Positions 1 to 7,261 of a stretch of 64,000 nt of DNA are shown one piece after another. Each line of letters opens with the position of its first letter. The first letter of the stretch is position 1. The translations under genes were made by a program, and so were the position numbers. The notes under the pieces were generated by a model. It saw only the letters and a list, made by a program, of their open reading frames with translations. It ran no database searches and was not told the DNA's origin. Origin of the DNA: Sphingobacterium gobiense (GTDB lineage Bacteria; Bacteroidota; Bacteroidia; Sphingobacteriales; Sphingobacteriaceae); NCBI RefSeq assembly GCF_002980575.1, contig NZ_PVBS01000001.1, forward strand, positions 1,798,001 through 1,862,000, in the 5' to 3' direction.

Positions 1-735
1 GGCTATTTCATGAATCCTTTTGTCACTGAAACGCAGTCGGTGTTCAATTAATCGAATCCTATAGGAGGATATATAGTGTTGTATCGATTCATTGCATTGC
101 TTGCGGAAATAACTACCAAGGTAGGTTGGAGCTAACCCAAATTTTTCGGCTATCACGGCAACTCTCAAAAGTTCGGGCTGGCGTATATGTTCCTGTATAT
201 AATCCAATATTTGCAATAAACGATTGTCTTCATGGGGAGTAATGTTCTGGGGTTTAATTATGGCTAAATTTCTAGCTGCAATAACGATTATGGCATTTAC
301 CAAATGCCGAACGAGGTCTTCCGAATACACCGATTCATGTTTAATAGCCTGTCGTAAACTCGCCATCAATGAACCTGCCATACGTTTGTCGTCGTTATTT
401 ACGAGTACAGAACCTGACAAATCGGAAGCATAATATAATAGACATTCTATATGGTCTATGCTTTGCCATTGATATTCCCGCACATATCCTTCACCGAAAC
501 GTATTACCATAAATTCACATATACCCTCCAAGTCAAATTCGTGGCAGTCTTTTGGCGTTATAAGGAACAAATCTCCTGCAAAATAAGCAAACTTATTTCC
601 ATTGACAGCATGGTGACCAGTACCGGAAATCACGTAAACCAATTCAAAAAAATTGAACTGTCTGTCACGTAGAGGGCATTCGTTTACCTTTTCGTAGAAC
701 ACTTCAAGTGATTGATGGATGTTTTCCCTTGCCAT
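1..735 (-). CDS. AraC-family transcriptional regulator, cut by left window edge
   Basis: I translated the minus strand from an ATG at 735; the frame stays open for all 245 codons to base 1, so the C-terminus lies outside the window. Residues about 20-75 look like an AraC N-terminal cupin (ELVYVISGTGHH, then GDLFLITP and an acidic/His stretch). The C-terminal part has the first helix-turn-helix of an AraC DNA-binding domain (VAVIAEKFGLAPTYLGSYFRKQ) followed by ISSYRIRLIEHRL, close to the second. The gene is divergent from the oxidoreductase operon, with 75 bp between the start codons. An AraC activator of that operon responding to a small organic ligand is a reasonable inference. The family call is firm; the ligand is unknown. 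Confidence 0.85.
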   Translation of the reverse strand, partial: MARENIHQSLEVFYEKVNECPLRDRQFNFFELVYVISGTGHHAVNGNKFAYFAGDLFLITPKDCHEFDLEGICEFMVIRFGEGYVREYQWQSIDHIECLLYYASDLSGSVLVNNDDKRMAGSLMASLRQAIKHESVYSEDLVRHLVNAIIVIAARNLAIIKPQNITPHEDNRLLQILDYIQEHIRQPELLRVAVIAEKFGLAPTYLGSYFRKQCNESIQHYISSYRIRLIEHRLRFSDKRIHEIA

Positions 736-793
736 GCGGCAAAGATACCTAAACATGCTTTAAATGTACCTGTTTTTAATCTTGTTTTCGGTC

Positions 794-801
794 TATTTTT
801 G
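794..801 (+). promoter_or_regulatory. Bacteroidota -7 element upstream of the oxidoreductase operon
   Basis: TATTTTTG matches the TAnnTTTG consensus of the Bacteroidota primary sigma factor and ends 9 bp before the ATG at 811. The -33 side is weak, as expected if an AraC activator is needed. It favours the start at 811 (or 820) over one further upstream. Confidence 0.5.
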
Positions 802-810
802 TCAAATCAA

Positions 811-1767
811 ATGAACAAAATGAAAGCAATCGTATTGAAAAATTTTGGAGGTGTTGAAAATCTTCTTTACACAGAAATCGAAAAACCTGTAATAAAGGCA
901 AATGAGGTACTGGTCAAACTGAAAGCAATTAGTATTAATCCCATCGACGTCAAAGTTCGCAATCGACAGGCTCCATTGGCTGAAGACTTGGCGAAATACA
1001 GTCCGCTAGTCTTAGGATGGGATATTTCCGGCGAAGTAACGGAAATCGGTGATGAAGTTACGCAATTCAACATGGGAGACGAAGTGTTTGGAATGATCAA
1101 TTTCGTCGGACATGGTAAGGCCTATGCCGAGTACGTAGCTGCTCCCGCTGAACAGCTCGCCCTGAAACCCAAAAACATCAGTCATGTGGAAGCTGCCGCT
1201 AGCACATTAGCAGCATTGACTGCATGGCAAGCGTTCGATAGTTACGGCAAACTGCGACCTACAGACAAGGTGTTAATCCACGCGGCTTCGGGTGGCGTAG
1301 GGCATTTTGCTGTACAGATAGCCAAAAATATAGGAGCATACGTCGTAGCTACTTCCTCAGCGTCTAACAGAGATTTCGTATTGGGATTAGGAGCAGACGA
1401 ATTTATTGATTACAGAAGTGTCCGTTTTGAAGATGTCGTACAACCTGTCGACTTTGTACTGGAAGCTATTGGAGGCGCCAATTTTCAGAAATCGATACAG
1501 GCGCTAAAACCTTTCGGAACCATCGTTGCACTGCCTTCTGGACATACGAAGGAAGATGAGTTCAAAGCACAACAGAAACAACTTCATGCCTGTTATTTCA
1601 TGTCTGTTTATTTTAGCGGACAGGATATGCGGCATATTGCATCTCTATTGGAAAAGGAAGTGTTAAAACCTCACGTATCCTATGTATTTGGGTTTGACGA
1701 AATGGCAAAAGCTCATCTGCAAATCGAAACTGGACGTACGGTGGGAAAAATCGTGGTTAAATTGTGA
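811..1767 (+). CDS. NADP-dependent quinone oxidoreductase-like MDR protein
   Basis: This is a zinc-free medium-chain dehydrogenase/reductase of about 318 residues. The N-terminal GroES-like domain has KLKAISINPIDVKVR and VLGWDISGEVTEIGDEV; the Rossmann domain has the nucleotide-binding stretch VLIHAASGGVGHFAVQIAKNIGA. No structural-zinc cysteines are present, which fits the quinone oxidoreductase/enoyl reductase branch that reduces quinones or enones with NADPH. The frame is open further upstream to 712, but those codons overlap the divergent AraC gene and the promoter, so 811 is chosen. The stop overlaps the GTG start of the next gene (GTGA), so translational coupling is likely. The exact substrate cannot be read from the sequence. 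Confidence 0.88.
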   Translation: MNKMKAIVLKNFGGVENLLYTEIEKPVIKANEVLVKLKAISINPIDVKVRNRQAPLAEDLAKYSPLVLGWDISGEVTEIGDEVTQFNMGDEVFGMINFVGHGKAYAEYVAAPAEQLALKPKNISHVEAAASTLAALTAWQAFDSYGKLRPTDKVLIHAASGGVGHFAVQIAKNIGAYVVATSSASNRDFVLGLGADEFIDYRSVRFEDVVQPVDFVLEAIGGANFQKSIQALKPFGTIVALPSGHTKEDEFKAQQKQLHACYFMSVYFSGQDMRHIASLLEKEVLKPHVSYVFGFDEMAKAHLQIETGRTVGKIVVKL

Positions 1768-2744
1768 AACAAGCAATTATGCAAAATATCATTGAAAAGA
1801 TAGATATGGAACTGTGGAGAGCTATCTCGAGCAGTCCGTTCAGTGCCATTGATTACGAAAATTTGTTAGCAAATAACCCTGTAAAAATCAGAGAGGAAGA
1901 AACGGCTTTATCCTTAAATGAAAAATCCTTGGATATTCCGAAACAGCTTGATGTTGAAAATATTGATATCCCGTCTTTTGATAAGTCAAGAGAAATCAGG
2001 TTAAGAATATACAGGCCTAAAGGAAAACAGGGCTTGCCTATATTACTATATTTCCACGGAGGGGCGTTTATATTTGGTACGCCTGAGCAATACGATTTTA
2101 TATTCTTCCGATTAGCCTTAGACGTAGATATACTGATTGTTTCCGTCGGTTATCGATTGGCACCCGAAAATCCATTTCCGGCGGGGATGGAAGATGGTTA
2201 TGATGCGCTACGATGGTTATCCGAATATGGCAATCATATAGGTGGAAATAAATGCAACATACTTATAGGAGGAAGCAGTGCCGGAGCGACCATTGCTGCA
2301 TCTATTACGCATATGGCGAGGGATAGAATGGAAGTAGATATCCAGCACCAGTACTTAATGTATCCTCCGACGAGCCATCTTTTGACGTCTGTGTCTATGA
2401 ATGAATTAGCGAATGCTCCTATGCAGACCCGAACTTCGGCAAAATGGATGTGGAAGCACTATTTAGGAGATAAAATAGCGCAGCCACCGCAATATGCCGT
2501 TCCGCTGCTAGAAGACAATTTCAAAGACTTGCCAAATACGACCATTATCGTGTGTGAACTTGATCCGCTCAAAGATGAGGGGAAATTGTATGCTAAAAGA
2601 TTAAAGGGAGCAAATGTATCGGTCAGTTTATTGGAAATACCAGGAGCTGTACACGCTTTTGATTTTTTCGAATGTCCAATATCAGACAATTTTTATAATC
2701 AACAAATGGCAATATTTAAACAGATATTAAAGCAAGAGAAATGA
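1764..2744 (+). CDS. Alpha/beta hydrolase, HSL/family IV esterase
   Basis: About 326 residues with the signatures of the hormone-sensitive-lipase type esterase family: the oxyanion HGG motif in YFHGGAFIFG, the nucleophile elbow GGSSAG, an acid Asp in CELDPLKDEG, and the catalytic His in VHAFDFF. There is no signal peptide, so it should be cytoplasmic and act on short-chain esters or lactones. It begins with GTG overlapping the previous stop; an in-frame ATG at 1779 is an alternative. It overlaps the next gene by ATGA. The three-gene unit looks like a detoxification or small-molecule degradation operon under the divergent AraC regulator. Confidence 0.88.
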   Translation: MKQAIMQNIIEKIDMELWRAISSSPFSAIDYENLLANNPVKIREEETALSLNEKSLDIPKQLDVENIDIPSFDKSREIRLRIYRPKGKQGLPILLYFHGGAFIFGTPEQYDFIFFRLALDVDILIVSVGYRLAPENPFPAGMEDGYDALRWLSEYGNHIGGNKCNILIGGSSAGATIAASITHMARDRMEVDIQHQYLMYPPTSHLLTSVSMNELANAPMQTRTSAKWMWKHYLGDKIAQPPQYAVPLLEDNFKDLPNTTIIVCELDPLKDEGKLYAKRLKGANVSVSLLEIPGAVHAFDFFECPISDNFYNQQMAIFKQILKQEK

Positions 2745-3334
2745 AGAAAATAGTTGTTATCAATGGGCATCCCAATAAAGAAAGTTTTAACAGTGCGATT
2801 GCACATTCTTATATAGCCTCCGCTTTGGCTGCTGGTGCAGAAGTACGATACATTGCCATTGGAGAGTTAGATTTCAACCCAAACTTAAAGTATGGTTATC
2901 GGCAACGAATGGAGCTTGAACCAGATCTGGAAAAATCATTGGAAGATATACAATGGAGCGAGCACCAGGTTTGGATACATCCATTATGGTGGCTTGGTAT
3001 GCCTGCCATTATGAAAGGTTTTTTTGATAGGGCTTTTCTTCCAGGAATCACTTTCAAAAGTAATGAAGGAGGAATTAGTGAGGGTTTATTGAAAGGAAGA
3101 ACAGCCAGGATAATCACAACGGCAGGAGATTTGTCAATTAAGACTTATGGAGAAGTCTATCAGTCGAGCGGACTGGTCCAGTTACAAAAAGGTATTTTGG
3201 AATATTGTGGAGTATCTTCTGTTCGGAGTGATTTTATTGGACCACTTTATGAGTTGAATGAAAAAGATAGAAAAGAATGGATTCTGCAAATAAAGCGCCT
3301 AGCCGCATTGGACTCCATGCGGGAAAACACGTGA
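2741..3334 (+). CDS. NAD(P)H oxidoreductase, flavodoxin-like fold (MdaB/KefF type)
   Basis: A 197-residue protein of the NQO1/MdaB/KefF family of FMN- or FAD-dependent NAD(P)H:quinone reductases. The N-terminus has the flavin phosphate loop context (VVINGHPNKESFNSAIA); the middle has the family motif HPLWWLGMPAIMKGFFDRAF followed by LLKGRTARIITTAGD. It is the last gene of the operon, overlapping the esterase by 4 nt (ATGA). Two-electron quinone reduction next to an MDR quinone oxidoreductase suggests the operon handles quinones or other electrophiles. A hairpin about 20 bp after the stop may end the operon. Confidence 0.88.
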   Translation: MKKIVVINGHPNKESFNSAIAHSYIASALAAGAEVRYIAIGELDFNPNLKYGYRQRMELEPDLEKSLEDIQWSEHQVWIHPLWWLGMPAIMKGFFDRAFLPGITFKSNEGGISEGLLKGRTARIITTAGDLSIKTYGEVYQSSGLVQLQKGILEYCGVSSVRSDFIGPLYELNEKDRKEWILQIKRLAALDSMRENT

Positions 3335-3355
3335 ACCTCAAAATAGCAGTAAAAC

Positions 3356-3374
3356 GCAACGAGATTGTTGCTTT
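3356..3374 (+). terminator. Candidate terminator of the oxidoreductase operon
   Basis: GCAAC, a 6-nt loop and GTTGC form a short hairpin followed by TTTT and, a few bases on, a second run of seven T. The stem is only 5 bp, so this is a moderate call. Confidence 0.4.
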
Positions 3375-3492
3375 TGATCTAACTTTTTTTACTTTTATAC
3401 AGTTAACGGGCTACGAAGTATCGTGTATTGCATCATTATCTAGCTAGGAAGACGAGTTTCTTCTTCGCATCAAACTGGAACATAATAGAACT

Positions 3493-4023
3493 ATGGAATT
3501 CGATATTCAACCTATATTAGAAAACGAAAAAATTGTACTTTACCCTTTACAGGAAGAAGATTTTGAAGCGTTGTACACCACCGCTTCCGACCCCAAAATA
3601 TGGGAACAACATCCCAATAAAAACCGCTGGAGGAAGGATGTATTCAGCATGTTCTTTGACGGAGCAATCCAAAGTAAAGGGGCATTCAAAATTGTAGACA
3701 AAGCTACGGGAAACATCATTGGAAGCACGCGGTTTTATGATTACAACAAACAACAAGACAGCCTGTTTATTGGCTACACATTCTATGCTATAGACTATTG
3801 GGGCAAGGGAATCAACCAATCGGTAAAAACTATGATGTTGGAGTACATTTTTCAGTTTGTCTCCAAAGTGAAGTTTCATATAGGGGCAGAAAATATCCGT
3901 TCACAAATTGCCATTAGCCGCATCGGTGCACAGAAAATCGCAGAACAGGAAGTAACGTATTTCGGTGAGGCACCGCGGTTTAATTTCGTTTATGAAATTG
4001 CTAAAGAAGAATTTTATGGGTGA
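3493..4023 (+). CDS. GNAT N-acetyltransferase, RimJ/RimL-like
   Basis: A 176-residue acetyl-CoA-dependent acetyltransferase of the RimJ/RimL group: the family N-terminus LYPLQEEDFEALYTTASDPKIWEQHP, the central IIGSTRFYDYNKQQDSLFIGYTFYA beta strands, and WGKGINQSVKTMMLEY in the acetyl-CoA pyrophosphate-binding position. The later HIGAENIRSQIAISRIGA is also typical. The substrate may be an N-terminal amine of a protein or a small molecule. It stands alone between two 3' ends and a membrane-protein gene. Confidence 0.85.
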   Translation: MEFDIQPILENEKIVLYPLQEEDFEALYTTASDPKIWEQHPNKNRWRKDVFSMFFDGAIQSKGAFKIVDKATGNIIGSTRFYDYNKQQDSLFIGYTFYAIDYWGKGINQSVKTMMLEYIFQFVSKVKFHIGAENIRSQIAISRIGAQKIAEQEVTYFGEAPRFNFVYEIAKEEFYG

Positions 4024-4060
4024 TGAATAAAAGCTAATCTAAATCCTTTATCAAAAATTT

Positions 4061-4522
4061 ATGAAACATCAGTTTACATTACCCCACTTCCAGAGTTCAA
4101 CTTTCGAAATCGAAACTTCTATCTGGACAGGGCGTCCCACGCTTTTCAAAGACGGAATAGCGATTTCCCGTTCCGATGAAAAGGGCAAACCTTTTTTGAT
4201 TCCTGACGATTCGGGCGAAATCGTAAGGGCGTATCCTAAACCGAGATATACCGACATAGCCCCTGCTTTAGAAATCGATGGGATACGATACGACACCGTA
4301 GATAAACTGGCTTGGCATCAATATACACTATGTCTAATACCACTGCTATTGCTATTTATCGGCGGTGGAATAGGCGGAATCATTGGGGGAGTTGCATCAG
4401 CCTTCAATCTGCAAACCATCAGAGCAACAAAATCCGTAACGACGAATTATCTTAAAGTGATAGGTATAACGCTTCTGGCTTTTGCACTGTACTTCTTTGT
4501 AGTTTACTTAATTTTGAGTTGA
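4061..4522 (+). CDS. Hypothetical membrane protein
   Basis: 153 residues, family not recognised. The first 90 residues are soluble and read like a small beta-rich domain (IWTGRPTLFKDGIAISRSDEKG, then a Pro/Tyr-rich stretch). Two hydrophobic helices follow: about 92-112 (LCLIPLLLLFIGGGIGGIIGG, glycine-rich) and about 131-152. It starts 37 bp after the acetyltransferase, so co-transcription is possible. Confidence 0.6.
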   Translation: MKHQFTLPHFQSSTFEIETSIWTGRPTLFKDGIAISRSDEKGKPFLIPDDSGEIVRAYPKPRYTDIAPALEIDGIRYDTVDKLAWHQYTLCLIPLLLLFIGGGIGGIIGGVASAFNLQTIRATKSVTTNYLKVIGITLLAFALYFFVVYLILS

Positions 4523-4548
4523 TAATACACGATGATCACTTCTGCTGT

Positions 4549-4568
4549 CCAACGACTGAGCAACATTA
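4549..4568 (+). repeat. Short dispersed repeat, copy 1 (upstream of a Crp/Fnr gene)
   Basis: A 20-mer beginning CCAACGACT matches 35237-35256 at 18 of 20 positions. Both copies lie just upstream of Crp/Fnr-family genes on the same strand, and both are preceded by GATGATC (directly at 35231; at 4531 with extra bases between). It may be a remnant of a shared leader or a mobile-cassette boundary. Confidence 0.4.
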
Positions 4569-4624
4569 TCTGAAATTCCTTCTTGCCTGAGGCTTTTGGA
4601 TGAAGCGGATTTAGTGTTTAAATG

Positions 4625-4641
4625 TACAGTTCGGAACTGTA
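4625..4641. promoter_or_regulatory. Inverted repeat, candidate operator of the Crp/Fnr gene
   Basis: TACAGTTC-G-GAACTGTA is a perfect 8+1+8 inverted repeat ending 18 bp before the ATG at 4660. Its position over the expected transcription start suggests an autoregulatory site for the dimeric Crp/Fnr protein encoded next to it. It is not followed by a T run, so it does not read as a terminator. Confidence 0.5.
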
Positions 4642-4659
4642 TACAAAAAATTTTATCCA

Positions 4660-5226
4660 ATGGAAAAAATCAAAGAATTTTTCAGTGAGTTTGTTACAAT
4701 AGGTACTCCTGACTGGGATATCTTTTCTTCAAAGCTTGAACAGGCTGCCTTTCCTAAAAAATCTGTTATACTCGAGCAAGGCAAAAAAGAGCGGTTTCTA
4801 TCCTTTCTAGAAAAGGGTATTATTCGTTTTAATATACCGAAGGTCGATTACGATTTCACGTTTGCCTTTGCTTTTGAGAATACTTTTTTTAGCGCTTACG
4901 ATTCCTTCCTCACCCAGACGGGTTCACTGTATAACATCGAATGCATTACCGATTGCGTATTGCATCGGATTTCCTACGAAGATTTGGAATTTGTATATGC
5001 CAACACATCAGTTGGTGACCGCATTGGAAGAAAAGTGGCGGAAAATCTATACGTCAAAAAGATGAAACGGGAACGCTCCTTGCTAGAAGATACAGCCAAG
5101 AAAAGATATATGGACCTTCTATCAGAACAGCCTCACCTCATCAAACATATACCTCAAAAATATCTGGCATCTTATATCGGAATACGACCACAATCTCTGA
5201 GTAGGATAAGAAAGATTATTAGTTAA
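4660..5226 (+). CDS. Crp/Fnr-family transcriptional regulator
   Basis: 188 residues: an N-terminal cyclic-nucleotide-binding-like beta barrel (about 20-115; SVILEQGKKERFLSFLEKGIIRF) and a compact C-terminal helix-turn-helix ending PQKYLASYIGIRPQSLSRIRKIIS. This short form is common in Bacteroidota; it lacks Fnr iron-sulfur cysteines and does not obviously keep the cAMP-binding Arg/Ser pair. One of three paralogues here (with 15701-16282 and 35262-35837). A perfect inverted repeat lies just upstream. The following DoxX-like gene has its own promoter and may be a target. Confidence 0.85.
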   Translation: MEKIKEFFSEFVTIGTPDWDIFSSKLEQAAFPKKSVILEQGKKERFLSFLEKGIIRFNIPKVDYDFTFAFAFENTFFSAYDSFLTQTGSLYNIECITDCVLHRISYEDLEFVYANTSVGDRIGRKVAENLYVKKMKRERSLLEDTAKKRYMDLLSEQPHLIKHIPQKYLASYIGIRPQSLSRIRKIIS

Positions 5227-5240
5227 CATATGTTCATTGA

Positions 5241-5267
5241 TTGGGCCGAGATTAGGATTTACATTTG
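5241..5267 (+). promoter_or_regulatory. Promoter of the DoxX-like gene
   Basis: TTGG at 5241-5244 and TACATTTG at 5260-5267, about 16 bp apart, fit the -33/-7 pattern. The -7 element contains the TTG that could be mistaken for a start codon; it leaves a leader of only a few bases before the ATG at 5277. Confidence 0.5.
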
Positions 5268-5276
5268 CAAGAAAAA

Positions 5277-5726
5277 ATGAAACCCTTATTTGTATTGATC
5301 GGTGTCTGGCTAATTTCCATATTGGTGATCAAGCTATGGAAATCAGAGCTCGACTATAAATTATCTGGAAAAATTGCGTTATCGGTTATGCTCTTGTTTA
5401 CCGCTTTGGGACATTTTATATATGCGGAGGGCATGTCAAAGATGTTACCGCATTTTATACCGTTTAGCATGCAAATAATTTATGCTACGGCATTTATAGA
5501 AATTATAGCTGCTATCTGCATATTCATACCACCGTTACGGTATATCACGGGCGTGCTTCTCGTTTTCTTCTTTCTTGCCGTTCTACCTGCCAATATCTTT
5601 GCAGCGGTTACACATCTTAACTATGAAACAGGAAAGTACGACGGTCCAGGTGTAGACTACTTGTGGTTTCGGATTCCGTTCCAGCTCTTGCTGATATGCT
5701 GGACGTATCTATCGGTGATCAAATAG
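5277..5726 (+). CDS. DoxX-like membrane protein
   Basis: About 149 residues with four hydrophobic helices (roughly 4-20, 32-52, 68-84, 91-111) and a last one near the C-terminus, in the DoxX/MauE-like pattern (ALGHFIYAEGMSKMLPHFIPF, then IEIIAAICIFIPPLRYITG). Proteins of this group sit in the inner membrane and are often induced with oxidative or thiol-stress genes; their chemistry is mostly unknown. The ATG at 5277 is preferred over an upstream TTG that lies inside the -7 element. It is convergent with the HxlR gene, with 3 bp between the stops. Confidence 0.75.
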   Translation: MKPLFVLIGVWLISILVIKLWKSELDYKLSGKIALSVMLLFTALGHFIYAEGMSKMLPHFIPFSMQIIYATAFIEIIAAICIFIPPLRYITGVLLVFFFLAVLPANIFAAVTHLNYETGKYDGPGVDYLWFRIPFQLLLICWTYLSVIK

Positions 5727-5729
5727 TGT

Positions 5730-6095
5730 TTAATCGGTCTTGCCATGCAATCTATTTCTATAGAAGACACCCCAATTTGCGATTTCATCTATGATCGGTT
5801 CCATTGTTTTTCCATATTCCGTGACTTCGTATTCGACGGTTATTGGCTTTGTGTCGACGACTGTCCTCGTTATAAGCTGGTTCATTTCTAAATCTTGCAG
5901 TTCTTTGGAAAGCATTTTTGCAGCGATACCATCAATCTCTCGTAAAAGATCCATAAACCGCATTTTCCCACCTTGCAAAAGCGCTCCGAGGATATGAATT
6001 TTCCATTTACCGGACAGAACTTGCATGGTGTCCGTAATCGCCGTTATTCTAACTTTACATGCCAAAGATTTGGTAGCTGTTTTCCGCGTTCTCAT
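5730..6095 (-). CDS. HxlR-family (MarR-like) transcriptional regulator
   Basis: About 121 residues from the ATG at 6095. It is a winged-helix HxlR protein: an N-terminal Cys at residue 13 (LACKVRITAITDTMQVLSGK), then KWKIHILGALLQGGKMRFMDLLREIDGIAAKMLSKELQDLE and the wing strand VEYEVTEYGKTM. In YodB and HypR relatives the matching cysteine senses quinones, disulfide stress or hypochlorite, so a redox-sensing role is plausible. An upstream in-frame ATG at 6134 lies beyond the promoter and inside the palindrome, so it is rejected. The gene is divergent from the YceI lipoprotein, with a perfect 46-bp palindrome between them. Confidence 0.88.
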   Translation of the reverse strand: MRTRKTATKSLACKVRITAITDTMQVLSGKWKIHILGALLQGGKMRFMDLLREIDGIAAKMLSKELQDLEMNQLITRTVVDTKPITVEYEVTEYGKTMEPIIDEIANWGVFYRNRLHGKTD

Positions 6096-6113
6096 ATTGG
6101 AATTTGATTTCGC

Positions 6114-6121
6114 CAAAAATA
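6114..6121 (-). promoter_or_regulatory. -7 element of the HxlR gene
   Basis: On the minus strand this reads TATTTTTG, a full TAnnTTTG match, 18 bp before the ATG at 6095. The -33 position falls inside the palindrome at 6131-6176, implying autoregulation. Confidence 0.5.
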
Positions 6122-6130
6122 CACAAACGG

Positions 6131-6176
6131 GCATTAGTTACCAATTGGAAACTAGTTTCCAATTGGTAACTAATGC
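6131..6176. promoter_or_regulatory. Perfect 46-bp palindrome between divergent HxlR and YceI genes
   Basis: Every base from 6131 (GCATTAG...) to 6176 (...CTAATGC) is mirrored by its complement about the centre ACTAGT at 6151-6156; the symmetry stops at 6130/6177. Each arm itself holds the 8-bp palindrome CCAATTGG, so two sub-sites sit 18 bp apart centre to centre. It covers the -33 side of both divergent promoters. The simplest reading is a double operator bound by two HxlR dimers, controlling both genes. Confidence 0.8.
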
Positions 6177-6198
6177 ATTTTTTAAACCGAGCTTATAT

Positions 6199-6206
6199 TA
6201 CCTTTG
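6199..6206 (+). promoter_or_regulatory. -7 element of the YceI gene
   Basis: TACCTTTG is a full TAnnTTTG match, 35 bp before the ATG at 6242. The expected -33 position (about 6176-6180) abuts the palindrome's right end. Confidence 0.5.
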
Positions 6207-6241
6207 CAGCTATTTAAACATCAATAACAGTTAAATACAAA

Positions 6242-6922
6242 ATGAGAAAACTATCAGCTTTAACAGTCGTTGCCGCCTTGGCATTGGCGGCTTGTGGAGG
6301 TAATTCCAACGCAGACAAAGTACAGACATCAACTGCTCAAGAGGTTGCAACGGAAACAGGCACCGTACTTCAGCTTGATCCTGCGAGCAGTTCCATAAAA
6401 TGGAAAGCCTACCATAAGGGTGGTTTCGATCCACGATTTGGAACACTCGAGAGCGAAGGGAATCTTACGCTGGAAAATGATGCAATTTCGAGCGGTAAAT
6501 TCACCATCGATATGACCTCTTTGCGTACGGATGACAATGCTGTAGATATAGCGAAGACAGGCGGAAAGACGGCTGCGGATTTAGATGGGCATTTGAAAAA
6601 CGAAGATTTTTTCGATGTTGAAAAATACCCTACATCTAAATTGGAAATCACATCTGTAAGATCTTTTGATCCTGCAAAAGATAAAAGTGTGTTAGCGGAT
6701 GCGACACACGTTATCAGTGGTAACCTAACGATCAAGGAAAAAACGGTGAATATAGCCTTCCCGGCTAAGGTATCCATCCAAGAAAACGAAGTGAACGTAC
6801 AATCAAAATTCAGCATCAATAGACAGGATTGGGGTCTTACTTACGGAACGGACGGTGATCCAAAAGACTGGATGATTTCACAAGAGGTTGACTTGGAATT
6901 TGATATAACCGCTAAAAAGTAA
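6242..6922 (+). CDS. YceI-family lipoprotein
   Basis: 226 residues. The N-terminus is a lipoprotein signal peptide (MRKLSALTVVAALALAACGG; lipobox LAAC). After a low-complexity linker comes the YceI domain from about residue 40 (VLQLDPASSSIKWKAYHKGGFDPRFGTLESEG, then DLDGHLKNEDFFDVEKYPTSKLEITS). YceI proteins are lipocalin-like barrels that bind polyisoprenoid lipids or quinone-like ligands in the periplasm. Divergence from an HxlR redox regulator across a palindromic operator suggests induction by quinone or electrophile stress. A hairpin follows the stop. Confidence 0.92.
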   Translation: MRKLSALTVVAALALAACGGNSNADKVQTSTAQEVATETGTVLQLDPASSSIKWKAYHKGGFDPRFGTLESEGNLTLENDAISSGKFTIDMTSLRTDDNAVDIAKTGGKTAADLDGHLKNEDFFDVEKYPTSKLEITSVRSFDPAKDKSVLADATHVISGNLTIKEKTVNIAFPAKVSIQENEVNVQSKFSINRQDWGLTYGTDGDPKDWMISQEVDLEFDITAKK

Positions 6923-6970
6923 ACATCGCCCCCGCTAGGGGTTCGAAGTAAAATTCATATAAGGGAAAGC

Positions 6971-7000
6971 AGAGGCAGGCATTTTAGAATGTCTACCTCT
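6971..7000 (+). terminator. Terminator after the YceI gene
   Basis: AGAGG-C-AGGCATT pairs with AATGTCT-A-CCTCT (one internal mismatch, one G-U pair) around a 6-nt loop, followed by a T-rich stretch TTGTTATTCT. Confidence 0.55.
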
Positions 7001-7261
7001 TTGTTATTCTATATACTAACCGACGACAGCAGCCAAAAATCCTAATTACCGATATCCTCTGTGCTTTATTGACGACTGAAAAAAAAGACAATACGCCTGT
7101 CACATATTTAACGCGAAATGTGTCTTCCATAAAAACAATAGAAATCCAAAAGATGCGACGGGAAAATCAAAGACAATAATGCCGTTGATTTTTGTTTATT
7201 TTATCTAAGAATCTAATACTAAAACTTAATAGCAGGTAATCATTACCGAATTCAAAATAAT
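7001..7261. other. Intergenic region without a gene
   Basis: AT-rich sequence between the YceI terminator and the ECF41-like gene. No convincing open frame or RNA gene was seen. It should carry the sigma-factor promoter, but no full -33/-7 pair stands out, consistent with dependence on the ECF factor itself. Confidence 0.4.

Noticed and set aside
5265..5267. TTG start codon for the DoxX-like gene
   Set aside because: It is part of a -7 promoter element, and an ATG 12 bp further on gives the family-typical N-terminus.
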